Made by a program: the position numbers and the translations under genes. Below are positions 23,066 through 34,779 of a stretch of 64,000 nt of DNA, in pieces. The stretch covers positions 1 through 64,000 of the forward strand of contig JAVSML010021632.1 of assembly GCA_038503035.1 (NCBI GenBank). Direction: 5' to 3'. The DNA is from Crocodylus rhombifer (lineage: Eukaryota; Chordata; Crocodylia; Crocodylidae). The notes beneath the pieces were generated by a model. That model did not search any database, had not been told where the DNA came from, and was given only the letters and a program-made list of their open reading frames with translations. Every line of letters starts with the position of its first letter. Position 1 is the first letter of the stretch.

Positions 23066-23370
23066 CAGTGATTCTCAGCAGCATCCTGGATACCTTGAGA
23101 TCCTTTCAAGGGTGCCACACTGTGCTACACAATGTTAGCACTGTTAAGCATGCAAACATGATACACAAGATAAACCCAGAGATTTCAAATAGAAATCCAT
23201 AGTGTTCAAATCATTAAGACCTACTGTGGGCTTTCTGAGTTCTTAGCAGCAGAAGAATTGCTCTGTTATTTTTCTGTAGTCAAAAAATGAGTGAAAATTA
23301 AGAGCTGGCATTTTTCAAGGTGATCCTTGAGTCTAACGAAGTGCCTTGAGTCTGAAAAGGTTAGAGTCAG
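23066..23370 (+). repeat. 300-bp dispersed repeat, copy 1
   Basis: It begins CAGTGATTCTCAGCAGCATC and shares its whole order with 26833-27146: a CCTTTCAAGGGTGCCACAC block, GCAAACATGATACACAAGAT, GAGATTTCAAAT, GAGTGAAAATTAA and a GTGCCTTGAGTCT end. Substitutions are frequent, so both are old. The CAGTGATTCTCA start suggests a hAT-derived element, but no matching right terminus is seen. Confidence 0.6.
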
Positions 23371-24375
23371 GGTCATAAACTGAAGTATATGAACCCAAAT
23401 CACCAGATTTACTAAATGTATTGTTCACAGTTCAGATGCATAAATCTAAGCTACTGAATTTATACAAGAGGCCTGAGCCAAAGTCCACTGAAATCAAAGG
23501 AAAACTGGTTATTGACTTGAATGATCTTGGCATCATACCTAAAGCATAGCCATCTACTACATTCAGGCCTGAAATCAAGTGGGGGTTTTTTGTTCATTTA
23601 TTTGTTTGGTTGGTTGGTTGAAAGTTAGGATTACAATAGAACTAGTTTAAGATCTCCTTTTAACCCACGTAAGTGAGGAGGCATTGCACAGTAACAGAAT
23701 AAAGAGAATAACAACCATTTGCCTTCTCTCCAGAGGAGTATAAAATTGTATTACTCATCCCTGTTAAATGATACTGTGGGAAATATAACAATGAGGTATG
23801 GGAGACAGGGAACCAGAAATATATAAGCAGGCTGAATATTCCTAAGATAATCAACCTATTTTCTGATTTCTGTACAATGCTGTCATGTGGCCATAAAACC
23901 CTCTGAAAAGAGTAATTATATACTTAGCTTTTATTTTAAAAAAAACAAACAAGTGTTTGTTCCAATTTTACAAAGACCTGCTCAGATGCTTAATGTTAAG
24001 CATCAGTGTTTCCACTGAATTCAGTTGAAGTACTAAAATGGCAAATATGATTAAGTGGTTTTTTAATTGGAATTTGGCAGCAATTTAAAAACAATCATCA
24101 ATTAATTATTTGTATTACAGTTATCATCTATAGGAACCTGAATAATGAGCTGGGATCCTGCTGGGTGAAACACCATACAAACACAAAACAAAGCTATTCC
24201 TGCACCTAAGAGTTGGCAATTTAACTGTATAATGAAAACAAAAGAGGGATACAACAGACAGCCAGAACACCTCAGGCAATGCTGGTCAGTATAAGGAGCA
24301 GTGAGCATGGCACATGAGGTTCATACTAATCATCATAAAGCCTTAGTAGTGAGATTCAAATGTATTGTAAGGGAG

Positions 24376-24482
24376 AGGCAGGTAAGGTTCTTCAGGTAAA
24401 TGTGATATCTTTTATTAGACCAAGTTATTGGGGAAAAGTTCTTGGCAAGCTTTCAGGCACAGTCACCCTTCTTCAGGCATAG
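24376..24482 (-). mobile_element. Penelope-like 3' terminus with ribozyme-like core
   Basis: The minus strand reads CTGAAGA (24476-24470), a short complementary segment, GAAA (24454-24451), then GCTTGCCAAGAACT and GGTCTAATAAAAGATATCAC and an AGAACCTT end. It matches the right half of the element at 15690-15790 and the terminus of the longer copy at 38241. CTGANGA and GAAA are the conserved strands of a hammerhead ribozyme core, known in Penelope-like elements. Confidence 0.6.
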
Positions 24483-25499
24483 GGGTCTTTGCTATACTGA
24501 GGCACCAAGGAATGAAAAAAGGGAAATTCATTGTAAGGGAGATGCACAACAACAGACTTACAGTCTTTATGAAGTTTCCGCGTCATAGTTAAAATAAACA
24601 AACATTGTGTATTAGTAATGGTTTAAAAGAATTAGGCAATCACTAGCACTGGGAGATAATGTTATTAAACGGCTAGCATATTTGCCAGATGTGACACATT
24701 ACTTTCACCTGATGGTTGATTCAGACTTACTGTGAAATGGGCATGTCATAACACTAGCTGGTGGCATGAATTTAGAGAGAAGCTGGAGCAGCACAAGGAG
24801 GTCACTTGTATGGCAAACTATAGCTAGTGAAGAGGCTGGAAATGCCTCTACCATAAAAGCTAAGAATACGTCTATGTCCTGGTTTCTCTCAACATCAGAA
24901 AAAGATTTTCTAAAGAATGAGATGTAAAGATAGTTCCAATATTTACATGTTTTCAAAAATCATCTAGGGGTATGGACAAACAAAATGTTTACACTCATGT
25001 AAACAGCTTTAAATAGGTGTACCTATGTCCAAGCCATTATGTCTAAGTCAGAGGTAAAATTATATTGATGTATCCAGAGTTGGATAACTGTGCATCACCT
25101 AGACTGATGTATAATACACCAAAATAATTGTACCTCTGACTTTTCCAGCTTTCTGATCTGAAATGTAATCTCCTTGAAAGAGTAGTTTAATCAGTAAGAA
25201 CTGTTCTTGCTTGCTACAAATAGTACCAAAAGTTATTAATCTGGCAAAATATATAAAGCATATTTTTTTTAATAAAGTTGTCCTGGACTCAAAATTGCAA
25301 TTGCTTCTGCTGTAGCATAGGACTGAATAAATGCTTTAAAATATTACTTGGATCCAGACAAACAAGCTAGCAGAGCAATGCATGAAGGAGCAGACGATAC
25401 ATGAAGTGAGAGGACAGAAAAAAATGCAATTTTTTAATTCTATTGATTACCCCCCTTATAATAAGTAGCACATGTAACTCCTGTAATCCCTTAACGGCT

Positions 25500-25640
25500 T
25501 TGCAAACATTACCCAAATTAATTTTCAAATGAATCTTGAGTGGCAGGCAAGCAATTATTACTATGCCTACTGTACAGGTGGAAAAGCTGGAGAAAAAAAT
25601 GTAAAGCACTTGCTTCAAGCCAGAGATTGACCAGTCACAG
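25500..25640 (+). mobile_element. MIR/L2-like relic
   Basis: GGCAAGCAATTATTACTATG followed by CCTACTGTACAGGTGG resembles the MIR/L2 word TATTATTATCCCCATTTTAC-AGGTG. Heavily diverged. Confidence 0.35.
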
Positions 25641-25764
25641 ATACAATAATTATTAATAATTTTTTTCTTAGGTACCACTTTTCATCTGTAAATCTCAAAC
25701 CACAACACAAAGGCAATAAATATCATGTTTCCCATTTTTCTAGATAGTGGGAAAGGTGCTCAAA

Positions 25765-25860
25765 CAAGTGCTTTACCCAGAGACACCTAAGAAGGCCGGC
25801 ACAAATTAGAACCCAGGTCTCAAGTTCCTGTGTCTGTATTTTAGCCACTAACCACAGCCA
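25765..25860 (+). mobile_element. MIR/CORE-SINE relic
   Basis: GCTTTACCCAGAGACACCTA, then TTAGAACCCAGGTCTCAAG and TTTTAGCCACTAACCA, is the second half of a MIR core. Confidence 0.5.
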
Positions 25861-26582
25861 AAAATTGCAAGAGCTTAGCACTGCCACTCTGACTCACACA
25901 CTCTCTTGAGGCATGACACTTCTCAGTCATGATAAAGGCAGCAAAATTTGATTATGATCAAATCTGACCTAAAGACAGAGTCCTAAAACCCTTAGATAAA
26001 CATGGGACAAAGCAACACAACTTCTGTAAAGGAAAAAACCATGCCTCTTGCTTGAAACATGTGAGTGCATCAACAATATATAGCAGATGGAGAAGGACAG
26101 GTAGAGATGCAATGTATTTATACTTTCCAGAAGGCCTTATGGAAGTCTTTCCTCATGTGACCTTTTCTAGATTTTATACCATCACAACAGCGTTCTCATG
26201 CAAAGTATTACCCAAAGCTTAGCATGATGAGGGAGATGTGACTCCCCCATCACTTAATGTAACCTGTGGATTTAATTAGGTGTATGTGTATTGTTTCAAA
26301 GCTGACCATGGCAAAAAGGTTTATTATTCTTTATTTAAAGTAGTGAAGGATACATTTTAACAAATCCATGGTAAAAGAAGAGAAATTAGAATATTTTCAA
26401 TGGCAAAGACTGCCTCTTTTTTCTTTAAAAAGACTTTCCTGCAACCCTGTGTCAACTGATATCTTATAGCAGCACTTGCAACTGTTCATTATTTTATAGG
26501 ATGAGTCAATTCCTTCCTTAATTTTTTGCTAAATAGAAATAAATCGGACACAAGTGCCCTAGCAACGGACACAAGTTCATAC

Positions 26583-26663
26583 CTTTGTGCCTGGAGGGGG
26601 AGCAAGACCCAGGAATGAATAAATAATATTTTCTTCTTTGGCAGAGAAGAAGGATTCAAAATC
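26583..26663 (-). CDS. SH3BGR: SH3BGR exon 3: end of thioredoxin-like domain
   Basis: The minus-strand acceptor is a T-rich tract ending TAG at 26664, and the donor is AAAG|GTATGA at 26582. The 81 bases are 27 codons: DFESFFSAKEENIIYSFLGL, then APPPGTK. This matches the conserved segment of vertebrate SH3BGR almost residue for residue, with the common DFDSFF reading DFESFF and PPPDSK reading PPPGTK. In the family it forms the last helix and strand of the fold. Phase 0 on both sides joins Gly of exon 2 to Asp here. This is one of the two exons that identify the gene. Confidence 0.95.
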
Positions 26664-26832
26664 CTAAAAAAGGAATGAAACAAACAACAATAAATTGGAA
26701 AAAAAATATGCAAAAAAATTAGATATCAGCATTAAAGAGTAAACACAAAATCCTTATTCAGTATGATCAAAATTACTTCTCACGCCAATAAGGCTTTGTA
26801 CAATCTGAGCTGCAAAAAGGAGTATTTAGAAC

Positions 26833-27146
26833 AGTGATTCTCAGCCAGGATGCCATAGACCCCTTGGTTGCCATGAGACCCCTTCAAGGGTGCCATGAGG
26901 GTGCCACACAATGTGAGAATTGTTAGGGGTGCAAACATGATTCACATGATAAATGCAGAGATGTCAAATTTGAAACCATACTGTTATAAATAGTCTGTCC
27001 TGTTGTGATCTTCCTGAGTTCTTTACAACAGAAAGATTGATCTATTATTCTTCTATAGTAAAAAAAAATGAGTGAAAATTAAAAAAGGCATCCAGGGTTG
27101 CCACAAGACTATCAAGGGGTGCCTCAAGTCTATAAGGCTAGGGATA
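26833..27146 (+). repeat. 300-bp dispersed repeat, copy 2
   Basis: Opens CAGTGATTCTCAGCCAGGAT and matches 23066-23370 throughout. It preserves GACCCCTTGGTTGCCATGAG, missing or changed in copy 1. Copies 1 and 2 lie about 3.8 kb apart, in the same orientation, on the two sides of SH3BGR exon 3. Confidence 0.6.
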
Positions 27147-27721
27147 GAAGTTACGCATAAGCCAGTTTAAGTGATCAGAAACTGGTTTAACTGTGTAACA
27201 GAACAGGAGCCCAGTGCACATAAACCAGTTTCAAAATGGCCAAAACTAGTTTAAGATAAACCTGGTTGAATGTAGTATCAGACTTAACTGACTTAGGTCA
27301 ACCCAATTTATGCAACTTCTGTCCCAGGCAGGCCCCTTACTAATTCAAGTTAAATTACAGGCCCCCAGCATCCCAGGATGCTTTGCAGCTCTGGGCTGGA
27401 CTGGGCTGTCTCCTCCAGAGAGCAAGGTTGGCCCCACCCCTCTGCTTCCTAGCCTGAGCACTGATGGCTGGCTGACAAGAGGTTGGGGGTGGGAAACTTG
27501 GCTGGGGACTGCAGCCTGGTTTGCCAGCAGAGGCGGGGAGGAGGAGGAGCCCCTGCCAGACTTTTCCTCACTGGAGCAGAGAAGGCAGGGGCATGAGGAG
27601 GGGCGCAAGGGTGGCAACAGCCAGAGATGGATTGCTCCTCCCAGGCAAACTCCGGCTGAGGTTTGGAGTCTGGGAGAGGCTTTAATCCCTGCTTTCCTGG
27701 CTCAGTGTGGGGTATTGGCAA

Positions 27722-28160
27722 AGACCTGACACACTCATCACATATATGTGGGGAAGGTGGAGCTAAGGGAACAGAAGAGGGACTGCTTGGGCTGGTGTGA
27801 CCAAAGAAGGCAGAGAACTAAATTAACATTATAAAATGGCAGGAGACCAACAGACTCTGCCCCTCCCTCCTCTGGTAGAGACTAAGGCAAGCTGTTGACA
27901 AGGGGAAGGAGAGGGGGCATAATTGCCCTCAGCTCCCCCAGGTCACAGGGAATCAGGACTGGAGGGACTGTTCCTCTACCACCTGTAAGCACAGGGCCAA
28001 GGACCGGACTGAGAGGTGTGAAGTGTTAGCTAAGACCTGGTGCAATCATCAGCACATATACATGCTGGAGATGGAGCTAGGGGAGCAGGAGAGGGTCCCA
28101 GACTGCTTGGGCTGGTGTGATCAAAGAAAGCAGTGAACTACATTTACATTATACAACAAA
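27722..28160. repeat. Direct repeat pair of about 125 bp
   Basis: The block at 27724-27845 (TGTGGGGAAGGTGGAGCTAA, GACTGCTTGGGCTGGTGTGA, CATTATAAAATGG) recurs at 28030-28160 (GGAGATGGAGCTAGGGGAGC, GACTGCTTGGGCTGGTGTGA, CATTATACAACA) with moderate divergence. The 180 bp between them is GC-rich and not repeated. Origin unknown; a segmental tandem duplication or ends of a small element are both possible. Confidence 0.65.
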
Positions 28161-28469
28161 ACCTATAAAAGGTGAGAGACTGGACAACCTAAGCAGAGAC
28201 AAAAGTCATTGAATGCATGAGAGTCCTGCCAAAGGTGCTATACGTGACAAGCATAGTAATGTCAAGGCACCCAAGGGGTGCAAGTGCACCTATAAAAACC
28301 CAAGTAGAGATGAGGCCTGTGGGATCTCCACTCTACCACCTAAGACCCCCAGCTGATTGTCCCAGAAGGACTTTCTGAATACCTGGCAGTAAGGAGACAC
28401 TCTGCCCTCAGGAATAGATAAGACTTATACAAGATTTTCTCTTGTCTTCTTGGTTTATTACATTCCATT

Positions 28470-29185
28470 TTCATAGATATCATAGACATTAGGGCTGGAA
28501 GGGACCTCAGAAGATCATCAAGTCCACCCACCCAAAGGGCAGGAAGTCAGCTGGGGTCATGGGTCCCAGCAAGATAAGCATCCAATTTGCTCTTGAAGAT
28601 GTTCACTATAGGTGCTTGAACCACCTCCAATGGCAGGCTGTTCCAGACCTTGGGGGCTCGGACAGTAAAGAAATTCTTCCTTATGTCCAGCCTGAAACAG
28701 TCTTGCAGTAGTTTATGACCATTTGACTTTGTCATCCCTTGGGGCGCTCCAGTGAACAAACGTTCCCCCAGATACTGGTGGTCACCCCTGATAAACTTGT
28801 AGGTGTCCACCAGATCACCCCTGAGCCTGTGCTTTTCCAGGCTAAAGAGCCCCATGGCTCTCAACCTGTCATTGTAAGTCCTGGTTTTCTGACCTCTGAT
28901 CATGCACATGGCTCTTCTCTGGACTCTCTCAAGCTTCTCCACATCCTTTTTGAATTGTGGAGCCCAAAACTGGACGCAGTACTCCAGTTGCAGCCTCACC
29001 AAGACTGAGTACAAAGGGAGAATGATGTCCTGGGATTTGCTCGAGAAGCATCTATGGATGCAAGCAAGCGTTTTGGTCGCTTTAGTAGCTGCAGCATCGC
29101 ATTGAAGGCTCATGTTCATCTTGTGGTCAATGATGACCCCCAAGTCTCTTTCTTCCGTAGTGCTAGCCATTTTAAGTTAGTCTAA
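28470..29185 (-). mobile_element. CR1 LINE with RT C-terminal frame
   Basis: The minus strand has one uninterrupted frame of 207 codons (29170-28547) covering the C-terminal part of a CR1 reverse transcriptase: EERDLGVIIDHKMNMSLQCD, CIHRCFSSKS, LPLYSVLVRLQLEYCVQFW, LRGDLVDTYKF, then RAPKVWNSLPLEVV and a final KSKLDAYL. The 3' end (TAGGGCTGGAAGGGACCTC in plus sense) lies at 28495. The catalytic palm is absent because the copy is 5' truncated. A frame open over 620 bp makes this one of the younger copies here. Confidence 0.9.
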
Positions 29186-32100
29186 GTAGTGTGTGCTCTC
29201 AGTGTGTTTTCCTGGGATGTATATTAGCTTAGGTAAAGATTTTTGGTTGTTCTTTGTTGTGTGCTTGAGGTTGCAAACTGCTGTGTTCAATACGTGATTG
29301 CTTCAGAGAAAGGACTATTCTTATTCAAGCTTTTATGAATTCAGTGCCACTGCCTTCTTCCCCACCTGCACCCTCCTCAGTCTGGCAGCCTGAAGTGGGG
29401 GGGAGAGAAGGGAAGGAGAAGAGGGATGGGGTCTCCTGTGGACCAGGGAGGGGATTTAAACTCCTATCCTTTAGGGGCACATCCACACTTGCAAGCATGT
29501 GCGCTTGCAACAACTCAAACAGAAGCGGTGCAAATTTGAGCTGGGGCTTTTCACCTCTGCACACATGCCTGGACACACACTTTGTTGTGGAGCAAATTGT
29601 GCCACTTGGGGCAAAATAACCCTGCCTGGCTCCTCCCAGATCTGCAACCAGGGGGAGATAGAGCCCTAGGCCAGCACCTGTGCTGTCTCCAGCAGTATAA
29701 AAATCTGCCCTGTCCTCGCCCTATCAGTACAAAAAGTTGCCCTAGCAAGTAATTCAGGGCTACTAGCTCTCAGGAGCTTCTGGGGCCTAGCCAACTGGTA
29801 CCTGGGGACACTCCCCCTTGTGCCAGCTGGACTGCTGAACCAGCCCTGAGAGTTCCCTGCACCCTCTACCCACTGCAACAGTCTGGCAGTGGGGGCTGCT
29901 GCCTGGCTGTGACCTGCTGTGCACCTGCCAGACCTAGATGGGGACTGCACAGCCAGTAGAGGCATCTGCACTTCTGGCCAGCTGCCAGCGGGCTGTGGTT
30001 GCAGTGTTGGCCTTTGTGCGGCTCTACTGCCTTGTGTGTCCCCCGCCCAGCCATCTGGGCGGCTATTGACTGGAAGATGTTCCCAGTGTGGTGGCCTGTT
30101 TTAAACTGTCAAAGCATGTCCTCCTGGCCCCAACTGGCCAGGAGGTCAGCCACCTTCAGCTGGGTCCAAGATACCAGCTCTGAGCAGGCAGGGTCCTCCA
30201 TAGCAGGAATTCTGGTGTTCCCTATTTGAAAACTGAAAAATCCCTGATAAAAAAATCCTGAAGTCACTCTGTAGAATACCCCAAAATCCATGTTCCGCCA
30301 CAATTAAAACAAAAGACCGCTATATATATAGAGAGAGAGACAGAGATTGCAATCAGTTGGGCATGTTTTATTGATATATCTACAGTGTTAAAGCAATTTG
30401 GAAGCCTACCAGTGTCTCTATCATCATAATAAAATGAATTCTAAATACCAATATGGCAGCCAGAGCATCTCTTTGGCAGACCCATCCTCCGGTTACCTCA
30501 GGGCACAGTCTGGGATCATGCCTTGCCCCCCTTTTTTTCACTCTGGTTTTATTTGACCCCTGGATATCCAGAGATCTAATTTTACCACCATGCTGCAGAC
30601 TTGCAGTGACAGGACCCTTGTCCTGTTCCTGCACATGCCTCTTGCATCATCTCAAAGGGGTTTGAGATGCTGCAAGAAGCATGTGCGGGTTCTGGATGCG
30701 TCCTGGGAGCTAGCCCTGGGCTGGGGCCTGGCCATACCCCCTCCGCTGGAGTAGGGGGGGAGGAAAAGACTTGGAGTGCTTGGCAGGCTGGAAGGCATGC
30801 TCTAACAGCCCCAGCTTCTGGCCTGAACCACTGCAGCCATGTGGCTACATTTCCTGAATCAAAAGGGAATGTCTGTTCACTTGCTTCTCAGTTTAATCTC
30901 TGCAGTTTAGACTAACATGCAAAGACTGAATCAATTCAGCTTTGGGCTTTTTGACTCTCTACACTTAGCCTCTAGGTTGAAAACCATTGTTTTAGATAAA
31001 CAAATATTTTAGCCACTTGAGAAAATGAACAAATAGGCAAATCTCCAAAAAAAATTAAACTCTGATTGTATTACACTCATACCCTAGTAAAATGAAGTAA
31101 CACAATCATTTTGCCACAACCAAGCAAAGCTGAGAGTTAAATATTAAGACCAACAGCACCTTATTATGACCTTTGTTATAGCTGCTTAAGAAGAACATTA
31201 TGAATTAAAGCTGTAATAGCACAAATACAAGGGGAATTTACGGTTAGGTCAAATACCTGTTGAGAGAAAGTGGGCACTGTTTGTATTAAGTAAAGGGACT
31301 CTGATTAAATAGCGTTACAGGCATATCTTTATAGAAGGCCTATCCAAGGTCATATGCCCACTCTGACTTTGAGTAAAGGACAGCAGGGAAGCAAATACTG
31401 GCTGAAATGCTTTGTCTAGATGGAATTGCAAAATGAAGGGACAAAGAGGTAACATAAATTCTCTCCCCTTTACACAAGTCTCCTTCATTCCACTATCTAA
31501 ACACCTCAAAATATTTAATCAGTTATTCTCACAACACATCTATGAATCAGGAAAGTGCTATTTTCTCTGATTTGCAAATCAGGGGCTGAAGCACAGAGTA
31601 CGTGCCATATAGTCTCAGCTAATGTAAATTTACATACCATAGCTCCACAGAAGTGATAGACACACCCTAGTTTATACCTCCTGAGGTTCTTGTCTTAGGA
31701 ATTTTTCTGAGCAAACACAGAAAGTCATTACAAAACAAAGGCAGACTACTGACTTCCAGGCAGGTCTCTTGAGTGAACCAGGGGGCAGCCTCTCTATCTC
31801 CTAAGGTTCTGGCTCCTTTTACCTTTTCTTTTATGCTCTCCCTATTCATAGCCCCACTAAGTCCTGGCACCTCCTGTTCAACCACCTCCTATTTCTAACC
31901 AAATTCACCATATATCAGATCTGCTCTTTTGGCGTGGTTCAGTACCCGCCAAGGTGCAGTGGCTTTAAGCCCAGTTTATGGAAATGGGAGTCTCCTCCCT
32001 TGCTTGCTCCAAGGGCTTTATGGCTAAGGGCAAGCAAAACTTGGGGACATCTGAACCCCAAGCCTCTGGGCTTAGGCCTGCAAGTAGGATGCCTGCCAAA

Positions 32101-32445
32101 GGTTTTGGAAACATCTGAAGCCCCAGGTGTGGGTGGAGGATGTTTGCCAGTAGTAGGGCCACTTATGGTTCTGGACTCTTGGATTTGGAATTAGTTTTGG
32201 CTAATGCAGAGAATTCAAGGTTTGAGGGGCCCAATCCTATGTAGGAATTCCTGGATTATGCAGGAACAAGTCCCTCAAGCCCAGGAAATCCTGCCCAGGG
32301 CAGCCAGAAAGTGTGGGGAGCTCCAGGCTGCCTGTGTTCTCTCACCATAAAGCTAAAAGGTGTCTGCTGCAATAAAGCAGCAGAAACTATTACCACCTTT
32401 TACTGAGCCACAAATTTGGGCCGGTTTTGGAACAACTGGTATAAA

Positions 32446-32770
32446 CCAGGGGCATCAAACTCATCCAGCCCCATGAGCTGGAGGACTGGCATGGGGCCAG
32501 TCCATGGGCTGGACCAGACCTACAGACTGGCCCCATGCCCCAGCATGTGTCCTTGAGGGGCCAGAGTAACATGTGCTGCATGCAACAACTGCTCCACTAC
32601 CCTGGGATGTGAGCTGGAGCAGACAGTGTATGTGGTGCATAGGGCCATCCAGCATACTCTGCATGTTGCCCTTGGGTCACTATGAGACAGCACCAGAGCC
32701 AATAGTTCTGACCCTGGCCTGCTGTGACAAGCCTCCTAGGGCCTGTGGTCTCTGGTTTTCCTAGTTCCTG
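32446..32770 (+). mobile_element. hAT-type short element, right end unclear
   Basis: Opens CAGGGGCATCAAACTCATCC followed by alternating CCAGCCCCATGAGCTGG words, the usual body of this class. No CAGGGG-type right terminus is seen before 32870, so the end is uncertain. Confidence 0.45.
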
Positions 32771-32870
32771 GCCCCAGTTTGGTTCTGTCCCTGTACTCTG
32801 GCTTTGGATTGCCTTTTCAATCTGTTTCCTGACCCTGCCTGAGTCTGTTCTTAAACTTTGACCTGTAGAT

Positions 32871-33215
32871 CAAGGGTTCTCAATTCCTGGACTGCAACCC
32901 AGTGCTGGGCTGCAGTGGGTCAGCTGCCAGTTCATAGCACATTCACCTGCCACACTGAAAGTGGCCACAGACCAGCAAACCATGGCACCCCAGAGCCAGG
33001 CAGAGAGGCTGCAGCTCTTTTTACAGGTCCTGCGGCAGTACAGAGTTTGGTCCAACCCTGCCGCGTGGCGGGGTGGGGGTATCCTTTCCTGTCTTCCAGC
33101 TGGAAATTCCAGTTGCAGTTGGCTGTGACTGCTGGGCCATGGTTTGCTGGGCCGCAGCCACTTCTGGCCCACAGTTTCCTGGGCTGCAGCATAAAAATTT
33201 TGGGAACCCCTGCTG
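32871..33215 (+). mobile_element. hAT-type short element with inverted ends
   Basis: The left CAAGGGTTCTCAATTCCTGG and right AAAATTTTGGGAACCCCTG are imperfect inverted termini (CAGGGGTTCCCAAA). The interior GGACTGCAACCCAGTGCTGG and repeated CTGGGC/GCCCAG words are typical of this class. A 222-codon frame crossing the element and its flank is a chance frame. Confidence 0.6.
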
Positions 33216-33639
33216 TATATTATCCCTTGGACTTGGTAACTTGGCATGTGATTCCAAGACCCTGCCCCCTAGCCTGTGTCTTGGACTCTACCCCTGCATT
33301 TTTTTCCATACCTGGTGAATTGGATCCTGAACTCTCACCTGACCTCTGGCATCTGCCCACCATCAGTGGCCTAAGCATTAGGCTAGAATGCCTACAATCC
33401 ATCCCTCATACAGACGTCTGTTTGTCTTCCCTTTGTGCTACCATCAAAATTGTTATAGTGCACAAAGGAAACATTGGTTTGCACCCTCAGAGAAGGAAAA
33501 GCATGCAAGTCAAGACAGAAAAGTAAGACATTTCAAGGTTTGGAAGCCATCCTACAAGCCAAAGGGAATGGAGTCCTAACTTTTTATAACAATTTCCAAA
33601 GTGTACAATGAATGGATCTATTATTAATGATTAACCTCC

Positions 33640-34370
33640 AAAAGTATATGTCTTTTTTGGTAATGCCTTGCAGTCAAGGATGATTGTCTGCCAAGTTTGA
33701 CAGACTCTACTGCAGCTCAGACATGTTTCTGTGTGGGTTGGGAGGCACTAGATTCTTGATTTGGTCCATGACATGCTGTTTCTGCTGCTCCCACTTTACC
33801 AACTCCTGTTGTTGCTGTCAAGTTTCAAAGTACTGAGATCCCTGCAGCAAACACTTCCTACATTTGGGGAGGTCCTAGGCAGTAGCTTCCCATGAGTTGA
33901 CATCAATGTTGCATTCTTTTTAAGTTGTCCTTGAGGATGTCCCTGATGCGCTTTCTCTATCCACCTCTGAGCGTATGCCTTGGCTGAGCTGGAGAATAAA
34001 ACTTGCTTCGGGAGCCTGGAGTCAAACATCTGGATGACATGGCTGGCCCAACAAAGTTGATGCCAGATGATCATTGCCTCAATACTCATGGTATTTGCTT
34101 GCAGGAGGACGCTAACATTGGTACATCTATCTTCCCTCTGAATTCAAAGGATCTTCTGCAGGCAGAACTGATGGTACTTCTCCAACAATTTTAGATATTT
34201 CCTGTATGTTGTCCATGTCTCAGCTCTGTACAATAAGGTGGGGATCATGACTGGTTGATAAACCATGACTTTGGTTTCAGATCTGATGTTGCAATCTTCA
34301 AACACCCATTTCTTCAGGTGTCCAAAGACTGCACTTGCCTTGAACCAGATAAGCATATGTGACACTGTAC
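33640..34370 (-). mobile_element. Non-LTR retrotransposon RT C-terminal relic
   Basis: Two minus-strand frames (34365-34144 and 34089-33796) hold ETKVMVYQPVMIPTLLYRAE, TWTTYRKYLKLLEKYHQFCL, then SIEAMIIWHQLCWASHVIQM and DSRLPKQVLF. This order is the C-terminal end of a LINE reverse transcriptase that is not CR1; the clade cannot be fixed by eye. The frames differ, so it is a pseudogene. The upstream palm region is missing. Confidence 0.65.
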
Positions 34371-34779
34371 TGACTGGTAAAAAAGCAGACTTCTGCCCTA
34401 GTATATGTATGTCTTAGTGCCTAGAGCGTTTCACATAGACACAGACTATAATAATGGGCAGTGCATGACTGCACCACCTGCCAGCACAGATGGGGACTTT
34501 TTGTCACAAGGAAACAGTAAACTTACTGGAGCTCCCAGAAGCAATATGCCTGCTGCAGTGCTCCTGTTATTACTTGCTTTGTGGCTGGCCCAGACATTTG
34601 TTAACACTAACGTCCAGCCTCACTCCCATGCCCTTTGGAGTAAGAGGGATAGACCATTCTCTGCACTTCCCAGAGTTCAAGGGTAGAAATTTAGCCTAGG
34701 CTTCTTAGGGTACTTATAGACATTTGGGGTGGTTAGGGGGAGGTTAGATCAAGTTAAATGGCCACCTCATCTAAGGTAA

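Larger units (their letters stand above)
20435..26582 (-). other. SH3BGR intron 3
   Basis: This 6.1-kb intron contains a CR1 tail (21836-22060), one copy of a roughly 300-bp repeat (23066-23370), a Penelope-like terminus (24376-24482) and MIR/L2-like relics (25500-25640, 25765-25860). 20780-21260 looks like an old LINE-type repeat (GGCCTTATAAGTCAAAAGTA near its end) whose family I cannot name. 22070-23060 and 23380-24370 hold nothing I can identify. Confidence 0.55.

Noticed and set aside
27310..27729. 139-codon frame in GC-rich DNA
   Set aside because: GC-rich, with comparable frames on the other strand; no recognisable domain and no paired splice sites.
27722..28160. Short LTR pair of a small retroelement
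   Set aside because: The arms lack TG...CA ends and a target duplication, and the core has no coding remains.
32858..33526. 222-codon plus-strand frame
   Set aside because: It starts inside a hAT-type short element and runs into unrelated DNA. Several overlapping antisense frames of similar length show the region is simply poor in stops.
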